From Opisthorchis felineus (lineage: Eukaryota > Platyhelminthes > Trematoda > Opisthorchiida > Opisthorchiidae): a stretch of DNA of 64,000 bases. Below, one piece after another: positions 51,206 through 63,955 of this stretch. Position numbers and translations under genes: made by a program. Under the pieces are notes generated by a model that saw nothing but the letters and a program-made list of their open reading frames with translations, did no database searches and was not told where the DNA came from. The DNA lies in the NCBI GenBank assembly GCA_004794785.1, contig SJOL01001577.1:957280-1021279 (forward strand), in the 5' to 3' direction. The stretch's first letter is position 1. Each line of letters starts with the position of its first letter.

Positions 51206-51333
51206 GCTACTCACAGGGTTGCTGAAAATTCTGAAAGTCCGCTGCTGGTTTTAACATCCTCGAGGAGCCTCAAGGAGGGCGAAACAAGTGGCGGGCTGTC
51301 CAATAGTTTTCAGTGAAGTTTTGAGTAGTCCGT
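51206..51333 (+). mobile_element. Hammerhead-family palindrome, copy 9 (degenerate)
   Basis: The left arm GCTACTCACAGGGTTGCTGA and following bases mirror the right arm ending GTTTTCAGTGAAGTTTTGAG, as in the copy at 62.0 kb. The central module keeps CAAGGAGGGCGAAAC but CTGATGAG is not recognisable and the cleavage site is lost. Confidence 0.55.
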
Positions 51334-51594
51334 TCTATCACCAAAGACGTTTCCTTTACTTTATTCAAATTAATGGATTAATCCTTTATTCATAAATAAG
51401 TTTTTCAATGTTCCACACAAAAAGTCGTTAAAAAGCTGAATATTACTCAGCTGGATTTTGGAAAAGCTTCTGACTTTTCATCTGAAACTCACTCACTGGG
51501 AGCACATCTTCAAGTCTTTAGGAATTATGTGATGCAATTTCCGGCACAACTGAAGACCTCAAGAGTAACAGACAAACACTTATTTTAAAACCGG

Positions 51595-51845
51595 CGTGGC
51601 GATAATGAGAGCCTCAAGTGCATCCTAGCTGAATTCCTCGTTTGTATCATTAGAATGTGACACAAAGATCACCTGTTGTTTTGGCTGAAACAGCTTTCTA
51701 GGAGGCAAAGTATTCTTCTCAAAGCGATATCACTCTTGGACAACCCAAGACATCAGAAACGAGAGATTCGGCTGAGTTCACCTGAGGCTTAAGCTCAGAG
51801 CACCTTAGTTTTCAAAAGTATTCATGTGCAAGTACATTTTAGTTC
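51595..51845. mobile_element. Facing pair of hammerhead-repeat bodies
   Basis: A decayed body in + orientation (about 51600-51655, CTAGCTGAATTCCTCGTTTG) and one reversed (about 51755-51840, AACGAGAGATTCGGCTGA) face each other across a 100-base spacer. No ribozyme module is seen between or beside them. Confidence 0.45.
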
Positions 51846-52493
51846 AAAGTGAGATTGATGAGAAAATGGGGATTATACTTACCTGGTGACCCCCAAAGGA
51901 CAGAAGCTGAATGTCTTGATCATTTTGCCAGCAGTGTCATGGCAGGTGACTAGTGTTTTTGGTGTTGTTTGATGAGAACATCAAACTCCGCCTCCTCAGT
52001 GGTTCATGTTAGGCCAGGATCATGCTAGAAAGCTAATTAGGCAGGCCAAACAGGGTATGACGAACGTGATTCTGGCTTCACCCTCCTTTTACATATCAGC
52101 ATCACTCCAGAGTTCATAATTGCGGGATACAACATTAACACATAGGACGAAGACACTGCCGGTAGTTTTTTCATGCGAAGTAATAACGGTTTTGGACACG
52201 AGAGGGCCATGGAATTCATTTTGAGCACTCTTTTACTCTCCCGCTCCGCATTTCTGCGAAATTACAGAGAAGAGCACTCAGCTTTGACAACATGAGTATT
52301 TTTCGCAATAGACTGTACGGGGCCAAATAAAACAATATAGTCCGTTGGTCAGTGGCCTGCCTTCTGGATAATTCAACCCCGTCTAAGATACTGTTCTGAT
52401 ACCTGAACAGACACGTGTTCGACAAAATGCTAGTATGACCTGGTGGTTTCCTTGATTATCTTGGCTACCCAAATGTGTACGATGATGATGGGC

Positions 52494-52545
52494 CCGGGTA
52501 GCTCACTGAATAACAATGCGGACTTTCATTTCGATGACCGGCCCC
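52494..52545 (+). mobile_element. Possible tRNA-like SINE head
   Basis: GGGTAGCTCACTGAATAAC resembles an A box, and CATTTCGATGACC, about 30 bases on, resembles a B box. No tail shared with the other SINEs was found. This is weak. Confidence 0.3.
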
Positions 52546-53465
52546 TCATAAGTGTTCTCAAATTGACTGCTGACTCCCGTCACGAAACACTCTGAACGTG
52601 TTGGTTCATCAATATGTTGATGACTGAACTCACTTGTTGACCATGAGGTTGTTTTTGTCATTTGCAACTCCACTTTTTTGTCAATGACTTCGACTAGATC
52701 TGAGTAGGTATCCAAACGATTTTGCAGAGTGGTGGGGTCACAAAAGGCCTTCATCATAAAATGGCACACTCGACTTCATTTGTCATCGGGTAGTGCGGAT
52801 GGTTACTTAAGACATGAACTAACCACGGTGACTGGGTGATTGAAACAAGTATACTTCAAAGGTATCAGCTCACGTTTGGATGCCTCTGTCAAGTAATCGT
52901 ACGCCTACACATCATATGCGCTAATTTGTCAGCAGCCCATGTCATCCAAGAGTAAGCCTCCCAGCTACGGAAGATGATTAGTCACATCCAGATACTTACT
53001 GTATACATATCAGAAATGGAACTGAGCTACATTAGACCATTCATGACACGCTCTAGTAAAGAGCATAGGGTTGGATGTAGAACACGTTTTGGGACTATTT
53101 GTAAGTTTGTGCTTTTAAGCGTGGTTTACAACGTGCACCGATTCAGCGTAACCAATGTCGTTCACATAGATTTAAACGAAATACAGAACTGAAGGTAAAT
53201 CAATCCACCAACGACCGAAAAGAGTATGTTGCAGGCTCTCCCCAACAAGTTCAGCGTATCAAAAATAGCTGTTTTGTCTCATTTTCTGCTTACGTTCTGC
53301 ACAGACTAATTGGAACGGTGCAGTATGGTAAAATATGAGAACGAGACCAATGTTGGTAGATCGTGCTCTACAACAACGGGTGCCTACTTATTCAAGCAGG
53401 GTCGCATGTCATTACATTATAGACATTACATAACGGCTCAGTTCGTTCAAATGCATGAAAACAGT

Positions 53466-53692
<227 letters not shown>

Positions 53693-54399
53693 TGCCCCTG
53701 TCCTTATCGTTAATTAGCTTGAGTAGAGCAATTTGAAATTGAGCGTGTCTGAACAATGCTCTCCTTGGCTCCAACTATAGAGCACAGGTAACCGAGGTTC
53801 TTGAATCTCACTGGCTTCAGTCAAAGCCAACAAATAATCGACATTCTACGTGCAAAAGTTTTTACGCCTAAAAGTATTTAGGGCAAAAATATGCATGCAC
53901 CGAACATAGAGTTCATTCCCCATAAAACCTACCTCTTGATGTTGCCATGACATCCTTCAATCCACTTAAGTGCAGAAAATATGTGAGGTGAGCGTGTTAA
54001 AACGCGTAGCGGGGTTATCACAGTGGCTAGCGAAAGAGCTTCTTCGGCTAGAAGCATTTTGTTTCCTAGTGTCCAGCTGCGTGGATGCAAATGCCAACAA
54101 CCCTAGTTCTCCCCCGCAACGGACGCTGAATTCGAAAGATACTTACGTCTGACCTTGTATCACTAAAGCACCCCAAAGCGGTACCCATAAAAAGTGCGTT
54201 TCCCTCGGAACTTGGCTGCGCTACTGGTGATACCCGGTGGCATTTGACACACTCCGTAGAATCATAAAAATATTTGATTTCATGCCATTCGGGCACTATC
54301 ATAGTGTGGACATCTGAAGCTCGAAATTTATTATATTTTCAGTGAGTCTTACTCACAAACGCAAGACGTATCAACCGAGATACTAATCAGCTGATAGAA

Positions 54400-54675
54400 A
54401 AGTGGACTTGAAAAGTGACTTTACCATTATAAATTTCAGAACCGTACAGATAAATGAGACCTTGTATGACACACCGCAAAACAAAGCGAGAGTCTTTATC
54501 ATCGAGATTTTAGAAGAAATTCGATCACCTGTCGAGGGAATAATTCAAAATTCACTTCACCACGGATACACTTGGACCGGTCAGTATCTCCACTTCTCCA
54601 GTTTTGTGTCGGTGCTCTACGAAAGGGACATTATACGACAGGACAGTAAATGTGCCCACAAAGAGGACACCTAAA
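54400..54675 (+). pseudogene. Penelope-like RT fragment, copy 1
   Basis: The frame contains HGYTWTGQYLHFSSFVSVLY and then ERDIIRQDSKC. This is the stretch after the RT palm in Penelope-like elements, where family members read Y-TGLY-x-x-FxSF-x-x-xxYKxxLI. The same segment appears independently at 55580-55640, so two truncated insertions lie close together. The catalytic part is absent from this copy. Confidence 0.5.
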
Positions 54676-55299
54676 TCATTGTCTACCTGTGGTATTAAGG
54701 GCTGGTCGTTCATTTTTAATTCCTACGGAGCTGGCACGTTGTTTTCTGCCAAAAGGTTTTTTTCCGTCTTGATGAAATCGATGAGCTTCTTGTTCAGCCA
54801 TCACTCAGAGATAAAAATTCCTGAGGCACGCTCGTCAAGATAACCAGTTGCCCTGGAAAAAGTTATCCCAAGGCCTACAGATCTTATTGGAACATGGACT
54901 CCAACTCTTTGAGGTCAATGGGCACACAGCTGCTGTATCCCTAAGGTCTTCCCATACTACGCAGTCTATCGATGACGAACTCCTTTCAGTACAGGCTAGT
55001 GAAGTGCTTAGTGTAAATACCGAAACCAGTGTACAATTGGCTAATAGGCCACACATTGAAGGATATTTCTGAGCTCACGGAATCGGAACGCGTCTCAGGG
55101 TTCCTAGTGAAAAACTCGCAAGTGTGAACATCGCAACGTTTACAGGTGTGTCTTTTTGTAGACCTGTGGAATTCGCATGTGCTTTTCTCCACCTTAACAG
55201 CACCAGCCGTGCAATATTAGAAACCAAAGTGAAACGCATACTCCTCTTTTGTGCAGAGGATGCCACTTTCGACTTCTGAGGTCAAAATAACGAGCACAT

Positions 55300-55760
55300 A
55301 TAAGGTATGGCCATGGAAAGCTCGCTTGTTCCTGTCCTAGTTAATATGTTCATGGTTGGCTTTCAAATGCGGCAGGAAGATTTATTGGATGGACGAAATT
55401 CCACCATACACATAAGTGATATATTGATGGGATCAGTGCAAGAAACAATGGAGCTGTTCTAGGCTTTGAACAGCACTCACCCAAACATCAAGCTAACAGT
55501 CAAACACCATGCGAATTACAAGGTTTCCTTTCTTGATATCCAACTGACCTGAAAGAATACTTCCTAGGTCATTTCACAAAAATCATAATTGGACCGGTCA
55601 GCATCTCCAGTTTCCCAGTTTTGTGCCGATGCGTTACAAATAGTCATTTAGTCATGACATTATATTATAGAACGAGAAAAACTTACGCGCAAGATTCTGT
55701 TGACGCCGAATTTAAATATATGGAGGATATATTTCACTCAGATGCATGCCCAGAAGAATT
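55300..55760 (+). pseudogene. Penelope-like RT fragment, copy 2
   Basis: Translated with one stop, the segment reads MESSLVPVLVNMFMVGFQ (family GSPLSPVLANIFM), then HISDILMGSVQETMELF. The catalytic YVDD is expected where HISD stands. ALNSTHPNIKLTVK, VSFLDIQL, NWTGQHLQFPSFVPMRY and DSVDAEFKYMEDIF-like sequence follow after a frame change. The order matches the RT palm and thumb of Penelope-like elements. The lost Asp pair, stops and frame changes mark it as dead. Confidence 0.65.
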
Positions 55761-57989
55761 TATGTAGAATAACCATGGCTGGACCGAAGAATGTGCAAAA
55801 CCATTCAGTCCGAAAAGCAGCAGTGTCCCAGAATTTATAGTTCAAAGAAGGCTGGGGGAGCAGTGTTGAATCTCACTTATTAAACGAACCTACTATGCTA
55901 CCAGACCCGTAGTGTGCTGCAGCTGCAACCGAATCCTGACCCCTGCAGTCACAGTTCCCCTATATCAGTGTTTCATGTGAGTGCTCGGTCACCTACCTTG
56001 GCAGAATTGAGAGGTAAGTTCGACTCAGATAGCTGGAGCACATCCCGATTTGTATACAGCAGCGTACGAAGCTACAAATTCAAATGCAGAGGCAAGTGCA
56101 CTACCGATACCGGCTTCATCGATAGTCCTTCATTTGTTTGAAAGTGGAAATTGCATCTATCCGCCTTTCGCAATCTGTATCGGATCTCGCCGGAATGGTA
56201 AGTTGGTATAGGTCGCTGAATCTTTTACCATCATGGAAAGTAGAGCTGTATAAACAGAAGTAATTGGTCGTAAAGTTAGCATTGCTTTGGCGATTGCCTT
56301 GTTTCCGACACCCTGGTGGTAAAGACTCTTGTTCTATTTTTTATTCAGCTGATACTGTTCTGTAGCGTATGCTCGAAAAGATACACCAAAATACACATGG
56401 TGTATCGTAAAACAGCTTGGCTTGGTGCATATGCTTTGGTGCTTTCCTCTGTTCTAAGCAAAGTTGACTGGGCCAAATGCTGGAAGATCGCGATCTGCGG
56501 TGTTTATTCAGCCTACCATTCATTCAGGGAAGGCACCTTCATTGCTTCTGTGAACATGAAGGTGCCGACCACTTACAGAAGACATCTAAACAATTTTTCA
56601 AACCCCAGAAGCAGAACTGATTATGAGTCTTCTCCAAGCCGAATAGAATTTTGATTCCTCGTGGCCATTGTCTTCCACTAGCCCGTTGAAAGAGTCAGCG
56701 TGATTCTCGGGTTCCGACAGCTGTGTCGAAATTTATCCATTGATCTGGATTACTTATTTTATCCTCGAGGAGTGTGAACCTACACATTAGTTAGGCTAGA
56801 GTGTGCTATAGTCTCTGGTTACACCCATTATAAATCGGCAGTGCTGTACGGTTGGATCTTTCTAGGAAGTAAACGGCGGTCCAGTTGGAGCTATTTGAAA
56901 CTATCATCCTTTGAAATTGGCCATCAGCCTCATTTTTTCAACCATCTTGTTCGACTCAAAGTTTTTGTGATGTCTGCTCTGGCCGAGCACGTCCAAACGT
57001 CGATGAGCACATCATTTGCTTCCTCACCTGATCTGATGGTGACGAAGTTGAGTTATTTCATGCGGGTGACCAGAGCGATAAGCCAGTAACTTTATCAGTG
57101 ACACACGCGCTCAGCTAAACCGAAAACAGTTTGATTCGAAGTGTATCGATTGAAGATGTGTTGACTGTGTGTAGAATCGAACAGAACGTTTGAACTTCCT
57201 GTTCGTGCTAATTAATGCGGGCATACGTTCAGAGCTTGCGTCTGTTGCTGCGCCGTTTCACGGTTCCGGACGAACACCTTGAATTATAGTAAGACAGTGT
57301 TAGTGATTTAAACAATCGATCTCGTTAAGAACTCTTTTTGTGCACACATGGTTCTCTGATAGATGTCATTTCAAGCTATACAACAGCAACGTAAACTTCT
57401 GCAGATCAAGCAAATGTTTTGTCCTGTGTCGCCGCACCGCCGTACCAAAAAATCCGATGGGATATTTTGTCTGTCTCCAGTAGGGTATTTGAACTTCGAT
57501 CTCCTCAAGCGATTCAATGTAACATCCGCTCGGAATTTACCACACATGGGGCCAAAAAACACTCTCAGAAGAGACCAGCCCTCAAGCTAGAGTTCTTCTT
57601 GTGACATGAAAAGTATCTTGATGATCAACACAACTCATATTATTACTACTATCATATTACTTAAATATCAATCGTATATGAATACGAATAAACGACGCTA
57701 CAGAACGGTCATCAGAATTTTAACCTAAAATTGTTTGACCCCTTGTAAGATGGCTTGAAACTTACCCAAGGTTATTGAGCCGCGTACTGTTTTTGGTTCC
57801 CGACAAAAAGAATGTGTTCCGAAGACGCTTATCGTCTGGGAATCTAGGAAAACCCAGGATTTCTTGTGTGTGCCCATCTTATTTTCGGAAATCATGATGC
57901 TGTGAAAACACTGCTTGTATGCTGAAGGTTGTTACCCTTAAGGGTGGGAAATTATTGCGTTTCTGCAGTGTAAGAACATCCTGTTACGC

Positions 57990-58160
57990 TGTATAGACGT
58001 AATACACTGCTCATAATGTTGCTGAAAACTCTTCGGCAGCCCACGACCGGTTTCGCCCTTCTTGGGGTTCATAATCATAAACGAGTGATTCAGCTGGGTT
58101 CCAGGTGAGTCTCCTGTCAAAACCAAATTGGGATGCAAATGAGTGTATTTCGCCGATTCT
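57990..58160 (-). mobile_element. Hammerhead-type repeat, copy 10 (3' half intact)
   Basis: On the minus strand the body with its hairpin runs directly into ATTATGAACCCCAAGAAGGG, CGAAAC, CGGTC and GTGGGC. The right half of the ribozyme, including self-complementary CCGG and the cleavage triplet, is consensus. The left stem I strand and the CTG of CTGATGA are deleted. The 3' end ATGAGCAGTGTATTACGTC shows the family terminus well. Confidence 0.7.
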
Positions 58161-59679
58161 GTTACCCTCTTTTTTTAGAGTTTCTTACCCGATGGTACTG
58201 TAAACAACGTTTGTTGAAGTTCTTGAACCGTCATCTAAATTTTTAATCTCTGGCAAGTTTTTCGATGAAGGATGTAATCCATGTGCAAAGGGAATAAAGT
58301 TGATAAGAAATAAATGAAGTACCACATTTCTCTATCCTCGCGTAATTGCCACCATGTTTTCTAACTAACCCAGAGACAGTCTTCTCAACTGAGTAACTGA
58401 CAAAAGACAGAGTCCCGCTGCGACATAAACTCCAATGGAAAAGGCTTTGACAGTCTGTTTGACTTTTCTCTGTGTTCTATCCCGTACTTTTAAAGACAAA
58501 GTTATTCATATTACTAGCGGTATTTGAAGGAACATGTTATGGCTGGTCATCGGATGATCAACTGTCGCATTTCAAATCAAGCCAATTCGTATGAAGGCGG
58601 TATTGTTGAATTCTCATACCAGGGTTGTTTTTATAGAGGAGCTTTAGCTGAAATGCGTTTGGTGAAACCAAGTTAGCAATGTAACTAACCGGTACCACCA
58701 AACTGCCTAGATGAGCGACACCAACACCTCATTGGCAAACCAAAATTTTAAAGTTATCCTCAACCTTACGAGTAGTATGTTATGTCAAGAAAACAGACAC
58801 CTGAAGTTTCATCAAAACAACCGTATGTGCTTCGCAAATTCAAAATTTTCCTTTCTAACGCTTTTTTCTCTTGGCGTATGCAGTCAATTTGAAATGAACA
58901 CCTTCACTTGCATGTAAACCCGAAACCACAGGATGTCCTCTACTAAAGAAATTTTCATTTGCTCTGTGGGGTTGCATTTATTTTACCACGGCTCATTCTT
59001 GCTAACCTTTTTAATAAATAGCCCTCAGAGGTGAGCGCTCATTTATACTTTAGGCAGTGCTTCGTTTGTACGATGATCTCCCATCCCCATCCCCGTGAAC
59101 TCGGCATTCCACTGCACTGCACTCCACCACATCACTTAAACACTGTCACAAACCCTACGAACTAACACACTTTCAGCACAACCGTTCATGGCTGAACGAC
59201 GAACAAACACTGCGGACAGTCGTTTCACGCATTTCGTTTTTTTTTGTGAGCTTTTACGCAGCGCATGAGTGTGGCTCACAAGCTGCACAGCCTTCGTAAT
59301 TCGCATGAACCCGCGCACTCCTTCGGATACAATTCCCTCACCAACCTGTGACTTTGTCAGGCCTCCCGTCTGTTGCACCGGCAATTCTTTGGCGATCGAT
59401 GAGCACATCCACTGTGATTGCACAGTCTGCAATGTGTTGTAAACATTCTGCCACCGACCGGTGATCTTGATACAATGTAGATTCATATTTTCCGTTCGTC
59501 ATCATTCCCGATTACCCAGAATTGTTTGTCAAAAACAATAATTTTTTAGACGTCTTCCTCCACTTGCGTAGTCACTCGCTTCAAAGTTCTGAAAAAGCGC
59601 CTTCACCAGAGTTTCATTCGGTAAAAGCTGTGCTAAAACCTGCTATGAAGTAATATGATAGTAATATTAATGTGTTATT

Positions 59680-61075
59680 AATATAATAGAAGATTATTCA
59701 GTCGATCAATCAAGTGGAACGAAATCAGACCATAAGGCAAGAACGAGACGGCCCAATCACAACATAGGAACAAGACTGTCGAATTAAAGGCGCCAAACGA
59801 ACCAACCAGACACAAGGAACTGAGATCACAAAGCACCTCGGATTCCAAGCTGGCCAGCCCAATTACTCGAAAACCGCCTCCGGACCAACCAGTCACCTTG
59901 GGGTTAGTAGCTACTGTTTAGAAACGATATAAGCACATGAAGAAGAGGAATTTACTTACTCAATCATGCACTGACGATGCCACATCGATTGGTGATTAAA
60001 CCTTTGCAATGCAACTGCCAACCTCAGTGAACAGACCAAAAATCAAGTAATATGATGGTGCTGGACAGATCGTATTCGAATATTAATTACATTAGTGAAG
60101 TTCGGTTTGACTTTCTTGTATCGTGAATCCACAAGGGGCCCTTGTCCTTCATTAGCTAAAGGCGCTTGCAACGTCGCTTTGGATGACTTCTATGCTGTTC
60201 GAGCTGTCCGCCGAGATTGATGATTTTTTTGCATGTATTTCATCACCAATCAACCTGACAGCATCAGTGACTTGATGGGGAGCGAAGCGCAGCGGTCCTT
60301 CCAGTGGGCATATGTGTTGAGTTGTGGTTGTCGCAAGTTTATACACATAATCGTGGGACAAAGTGACCCACTGTGACCGGCTTTTAGATCGGCAGTTTAT
60401 TGGTTAGACTGTTCGCCCGTGATCTGATTGGTCGATGTACCCATTGAGCTCGAACTCTCCAAACCGTACCTGGAAACCTTGGTGTCTTACTCCTGCGGTA
60501 GATCCTATTTCCTGATCCGTTTGCCTGGTGGATCAAATCAATGATTGATTCTTCTTAGTGCAGCATTTTAGATTATTTCCTTCTGATTTGTCCGACACAG
60601 TGTTTGCACTCATTGCAATTCATCCGGTAGATAATGCCGTTCTGGTTGCCTCGTCTGGATGCATCACAGCGAAACTGAAAGTCAAAGAAGAAACACAACA
60701 ACCACTTTAGACAGCGCTTCAAGAAAAACACTTGGGCAACATCATCAGCTATAAACAAATACACAAAAAAGGCTTCCCAAAATGAAGAACGTGTATAAAT
60801 TAACAGTAAGATTATTTCAGCTCAATGGGCTTAAAAGCCAAGTACCGCCTTGTGAAGATTGATTCCAGTTGGTTGCATGAAATTTTTGAATCATCAAACC
60901 TTCCAATTTTTATCGCGTTCAAAAATTGTAGATTGACCGTATCGAAATACCTGTCGTCTAGTTCATCAGTTTCAGTGTGAGCTCGCTGAGCATATCTAGC
61001 GCGACCTCTCTGTAGTGCCCACCTAGGTGGCCGATCAGAAAGGCAGATCCCGGGCGGTGACCATTTATTCAAAGC
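59680..61075 (-). pseudogene. Penelope-like element relic with GIY-YIG motif
   Basis: The minus strand at about 60585-60670 reads FQFRCDASRRGNQNG then IIYRMNCNECKHCVGQIRRK. This resembles the GIY-YIG endonuclease start of Penelope-like elements (G-V-V-Y-x-x-x-C-x-x-C...YVGQT-x-R). Downstream on the same strand comes the block GGTTGGCAGTTGCATTGCAA (59970-60039), which recurs at 27.06 and 63.17 kb and behaves as this family's 3' end. Intervening short frames (60152-60361, 60812-61072) are on the same strand but not recognisable alone. The limits are approximate. Confidence 0.5.
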
Positions 61076-61239
61076 TCGTAGATAAACAAAAAACTCAGTC
61101 TTTGATTCAAGACTTCAAGATATGAATAAATTTTATGCCTGAATAGCTTGAATGCATTCTATTTGGGTCGTGACGATATTTTACGCCCCCAACTGAAAAC
61201 TATACGTTGCAGGATTTATAGGAGGCTATCTTATCATCC

Positions 61240-61425
61240 ATATAGAGCCGTTCAACCGTAACACCCTTCCGGTGCCTGACTGCCGTGCTACGCGAAGGAA
61301 GCACGCGTGACGAGATACTGTCCGGTTACCCAAGCCTAGACAGGAGCATTCGAGATGCCGGACCATCCGGCCAGTAAGTTCACGCCTTGACGACTAAGCT
61401 ATCTCCAGCTGTATCATCCACATAA
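61240..61425 (-). mobile_element. tRNA-derived SINE, copy 3
   Basis: The minus strand has an A-box-like GATAGCTTAGTCG (61391-61404), a B-box-like CATCTCGAATGC (about 61346-61357), and the tail CTCCTGTCTAGGCTTGGG with GGCACCGGAAGGGTGTTA. The tail matches the SINE at 15.0 kb. It lies about 170 bases upstream of the next ATPase exon, on the opposite strand. Confidence 0.7.
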
Positions 61426-61597
61426 AGCTGACAAACTTCCAAGCCAAACGAACTGCTATACTGTGGGTACCTTTTCATTTTGACTCATACATATACCTTC
61501 TTTTATGATGTGATACAATTTCCCCCAGCCGTCAGTCGCTCGCAGACGAAACAACCCGAGAAATAATATTTCAAACCGTTACCTAATCATTTTTCAG

Positions 61598-61903
61598 AAC
61601 TGTCCAGCAACTTCCGGAGATTTACGCACGCAAGCCATAAAATATGTGACCGACTTTGCCGTGGAAGGTTACAGAACATTGGTCTTTTCCAGTCGGCAGT
61701 TGGAAGAGGCGGAGTATCGATTACTATTGACCGACTTGCACAAAGCATCAGGATTGGTTGGCAGTGAACGGGCCTCAGCGATGCAAAATGCCTATGCTGC
61801 AATCGAGGCAAACCTTTCCCCCAAATTCGTCACTGCCGTGGAGGATCAACTGCAACCTGGCGTCAAAGAATGTCTGAACAACCTACGTGAGGCCGGAATA
61901 CAA
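61598..61903 (+). CDS. P4-ATPase flippase, shared exon (N to P domain)
   Basis: This encodes 102 residues, phase 0 at both ends, between ATTTTTCAG and donor GTAGGT (61904). It continues directly from the KGAE exon. VTDFAVEGYRTLVFSSRQL (residues about 17-35) corresponds to the family F-A-x-x-G-L-R-T-L segment, YAAIEANL and TAVEDQLQPGV to the segment before the P-domain hinge, and LREAGIQ ends the exon just before the expected VWMLTGDK. That TGDK exon and TM5-10 are not in the window, so the gene runs past 64000. The GTAGGT donor is less standard than the others. Confidence 0.9.
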
Positions 61904-62000
61904 GTAGGTTCACAAGCTTTTATGGAAAATCCGTCAGTTTGTTCAGTCAACCGCACTTTTTTTCATTTGGCACGATATTCGAGATATCGCAGTTTATTTT

Positions 62001-62148
62001 CATAAAGGAAACTACTCACAAGGTTGCTGAAAACTCCTCGGCAGCCCAAGACGGAGGACTGCGCCTACCTGATGGGCCCCAAGAAGGGCGAAACCGGTCA
62101 TGGGCTGTCGAAGAGTTTTCAGCAACCTCGTGAGTAGTCTCCTTTATG
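62001..62148 (+). mobile_element. Hammerhead-family palindrome, copy 11
   Basis: A near-perfect inverted repeat: left arm 62001-62051 (CATAAAGGAAACTACTCAC, GTTGCTGAAAACTC, CAGCCCA) and right arm 62095-62148. The ribozyme module inside has CTGATGG (62069-62075, where CTGATGA is required), stem II GCCC/GGGC, GAAAC (62090-62094), CCGGTC, and stem I GCCTAC with ATGGGC. The A-to-G change at the last core base should abolish or strongly weaken cleavage. It lies 97 bases after the shared exon's donor. Confidence 0.75.
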
Positions 62149-63165
62149 AAAAGATGTTGCCTGTTTGTACTACGTTACTATAGTATTGTGTTATTTTCTG
62201 TATAGCTCATCCTGTTTAAAACATAATTTTCTTGTGATGGGCAGGGTCTCAAGTACGGATTTTTTCTCGCGGAATCTCGCTAATAAAAGCAGGTGCTCTA
62301 CAACTCTGTCTGTGGTCCTCATATGGGTATAAGGTTACCTGTCATCAAACCTGTTTGCTGTCGCGAAGCTTGGGAGGGTATTCGGGGGGAGAGAATATCG
62401 CATTCTATCATTGCCGGTATGATTCCGGACTGTGTAAACTGATCCATAAAAGTGGCTTCAGGAAGCAATATATAAAAAGGTCTGTGATCTTGTCAATTTT
62501 TGTTGGTATTTCAACTCTTACTCTACAAACAACAGCAGTTTCCTATTAGTTCAGAAATGTCCTTGATACCTTCTTGACTGAAATGAACGATCCTTGCTAC
62601 ATATTTAGGGGATGACGGACGTCTCTCCTCTCATGACATGATCGTCCAGAGACTTAGGCTACTCAGTTGGGTTACCAGCCAGATAAGCGAGAATAATAGT
62701 CCAAAAATACGCGTTGACCAGAAAAGCTGGTCTAACTGGTGGCGAACTCAAAGCACCTTGGTGCACACTATGGTTCGATGCGAGACATACAAGTCATGAT
62801 GCTACACTTTCATGCGGAAGGCGGAACTATTCAGCTCATTAGACAGTCTCAGAAATGAACACAGAGGTAATGTGTGGACCTAAACTTAGGTTGTGAACCT
62901 TCTGGAAATGTGCGAAAGAGCTTGTGCAGTTGAGACAACCAGGGTGAATTCGCAGTCTTCGTTTTCAGTCTCAGTGGTAGACATTGTTTTCTGGCATCTG
63001 ACATCGTTTCTTCTTCATCACGTTGCCTGAGTGTACTTCAGCACTTGAGGTCATATCACAACAAAATAGCAAAATGTAACCACCACCGTCATTGGACGTC
63101 AATGTCATGCCGTTTTGACCACCCGGGAATTGACTGAACTAAGACACCTAGAGACAATGGTTGTT

Positions 63166-63238
63166 GGTCTGTTCGCCGAGCTTGGCAGTTGGATTGCAAA
63201 TGTTTCATCACCAATCGAGGTGACATCGTCAGTGCGGG
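63166..63238 (+). mobile_element. Penelope-linked 3' fragment
   Basis: GGTCTGTTCGCCGAGCTTGG, then CAGTTGGATTGCAAATGTTTC and ATCGAGGTGACATCGTCAGTG, matches the block inside the minus-strand Penelope-like relic (59970-60039, reversed) and the copy at 27.06 kb. Confidence 0.55.
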
Positions 63239-63887
63239 GTTGAGTGGGTGAGTGAGAGACAATGTTTAGCTACACCGCTGAACCCAGACAATGGGCTTTT
63301 GAAGTACAAGTCACATATCAGTCATAGATAAACAGAGTCGATGACCACGTCAGCTTCAGTAAGCGGGATACCACCGGAGACACGAGAAAAGAGATGTTTG
63401 AGGAGGTAAACTTCGCCTCCCCGGAGTTTGAGAATTCACTCGCGGGGAGATCCGCTGAACTAGTCTAACTAGTTCGACTTATACAGTCATCTGCATACCA
63501 AACCCCGCTCGAACTCTAATATGGTTCCCATTCCGAAGGCTTCTCAAGAGTGGTTGTAAACTGTATTGCACAGGGTGTGGCGCCAAATCACGTGATATAG
63601 CCTAGAATGGACACTAAACTGACTTCTTAGAAGGCTTCGTAACGGCATCAGGTGTTTTTTTCACCTGAGCATATCGCTTAATTAGAATCCGTTGTCTATG
63701 TGCTGTAAAAATTGTCAATGCATCAGAACTTCTGGCAGAGCGGAGAAAATTCCATGATTAAAATGTCTTTTCAAGGGAGATTTCGTCCCGCACGAGAAAG
63801 CCAATCTATGCTGAAAAACAGAAAAGCACTGTACAAATATTCTGTCCTTTTTGGGAATCATCGGCAGTGCTCCCCTCACGGAACTCC

Positions 63888-63955
63888 TGTAGGGAGCTTC
63901 GAACCCGCGACTTCCAGGCTAGTAGTTTGAACATAACCTTTCGGCCAACCGTGGC
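63888..63955 (-). mobile_element. tRNA-like SINE head, copy 4
   Basis: The minus strand reads GGTTGGCCGAAAGGTT (A-box-like, 63935-63951), then CGCGGGTTCGAAGCTCC (B box, about 63893-63909). The spacing suits an internal pol III promoter. The tail differs from copies 1 and 3. Confidence 0.55.

Noticed and set aside
59136..59486. 116-codon minus-strand frame as a gene
   Set aside because: No recognisable domain or splice signals. It may be part of a retroelement, but I could not place it in a family.
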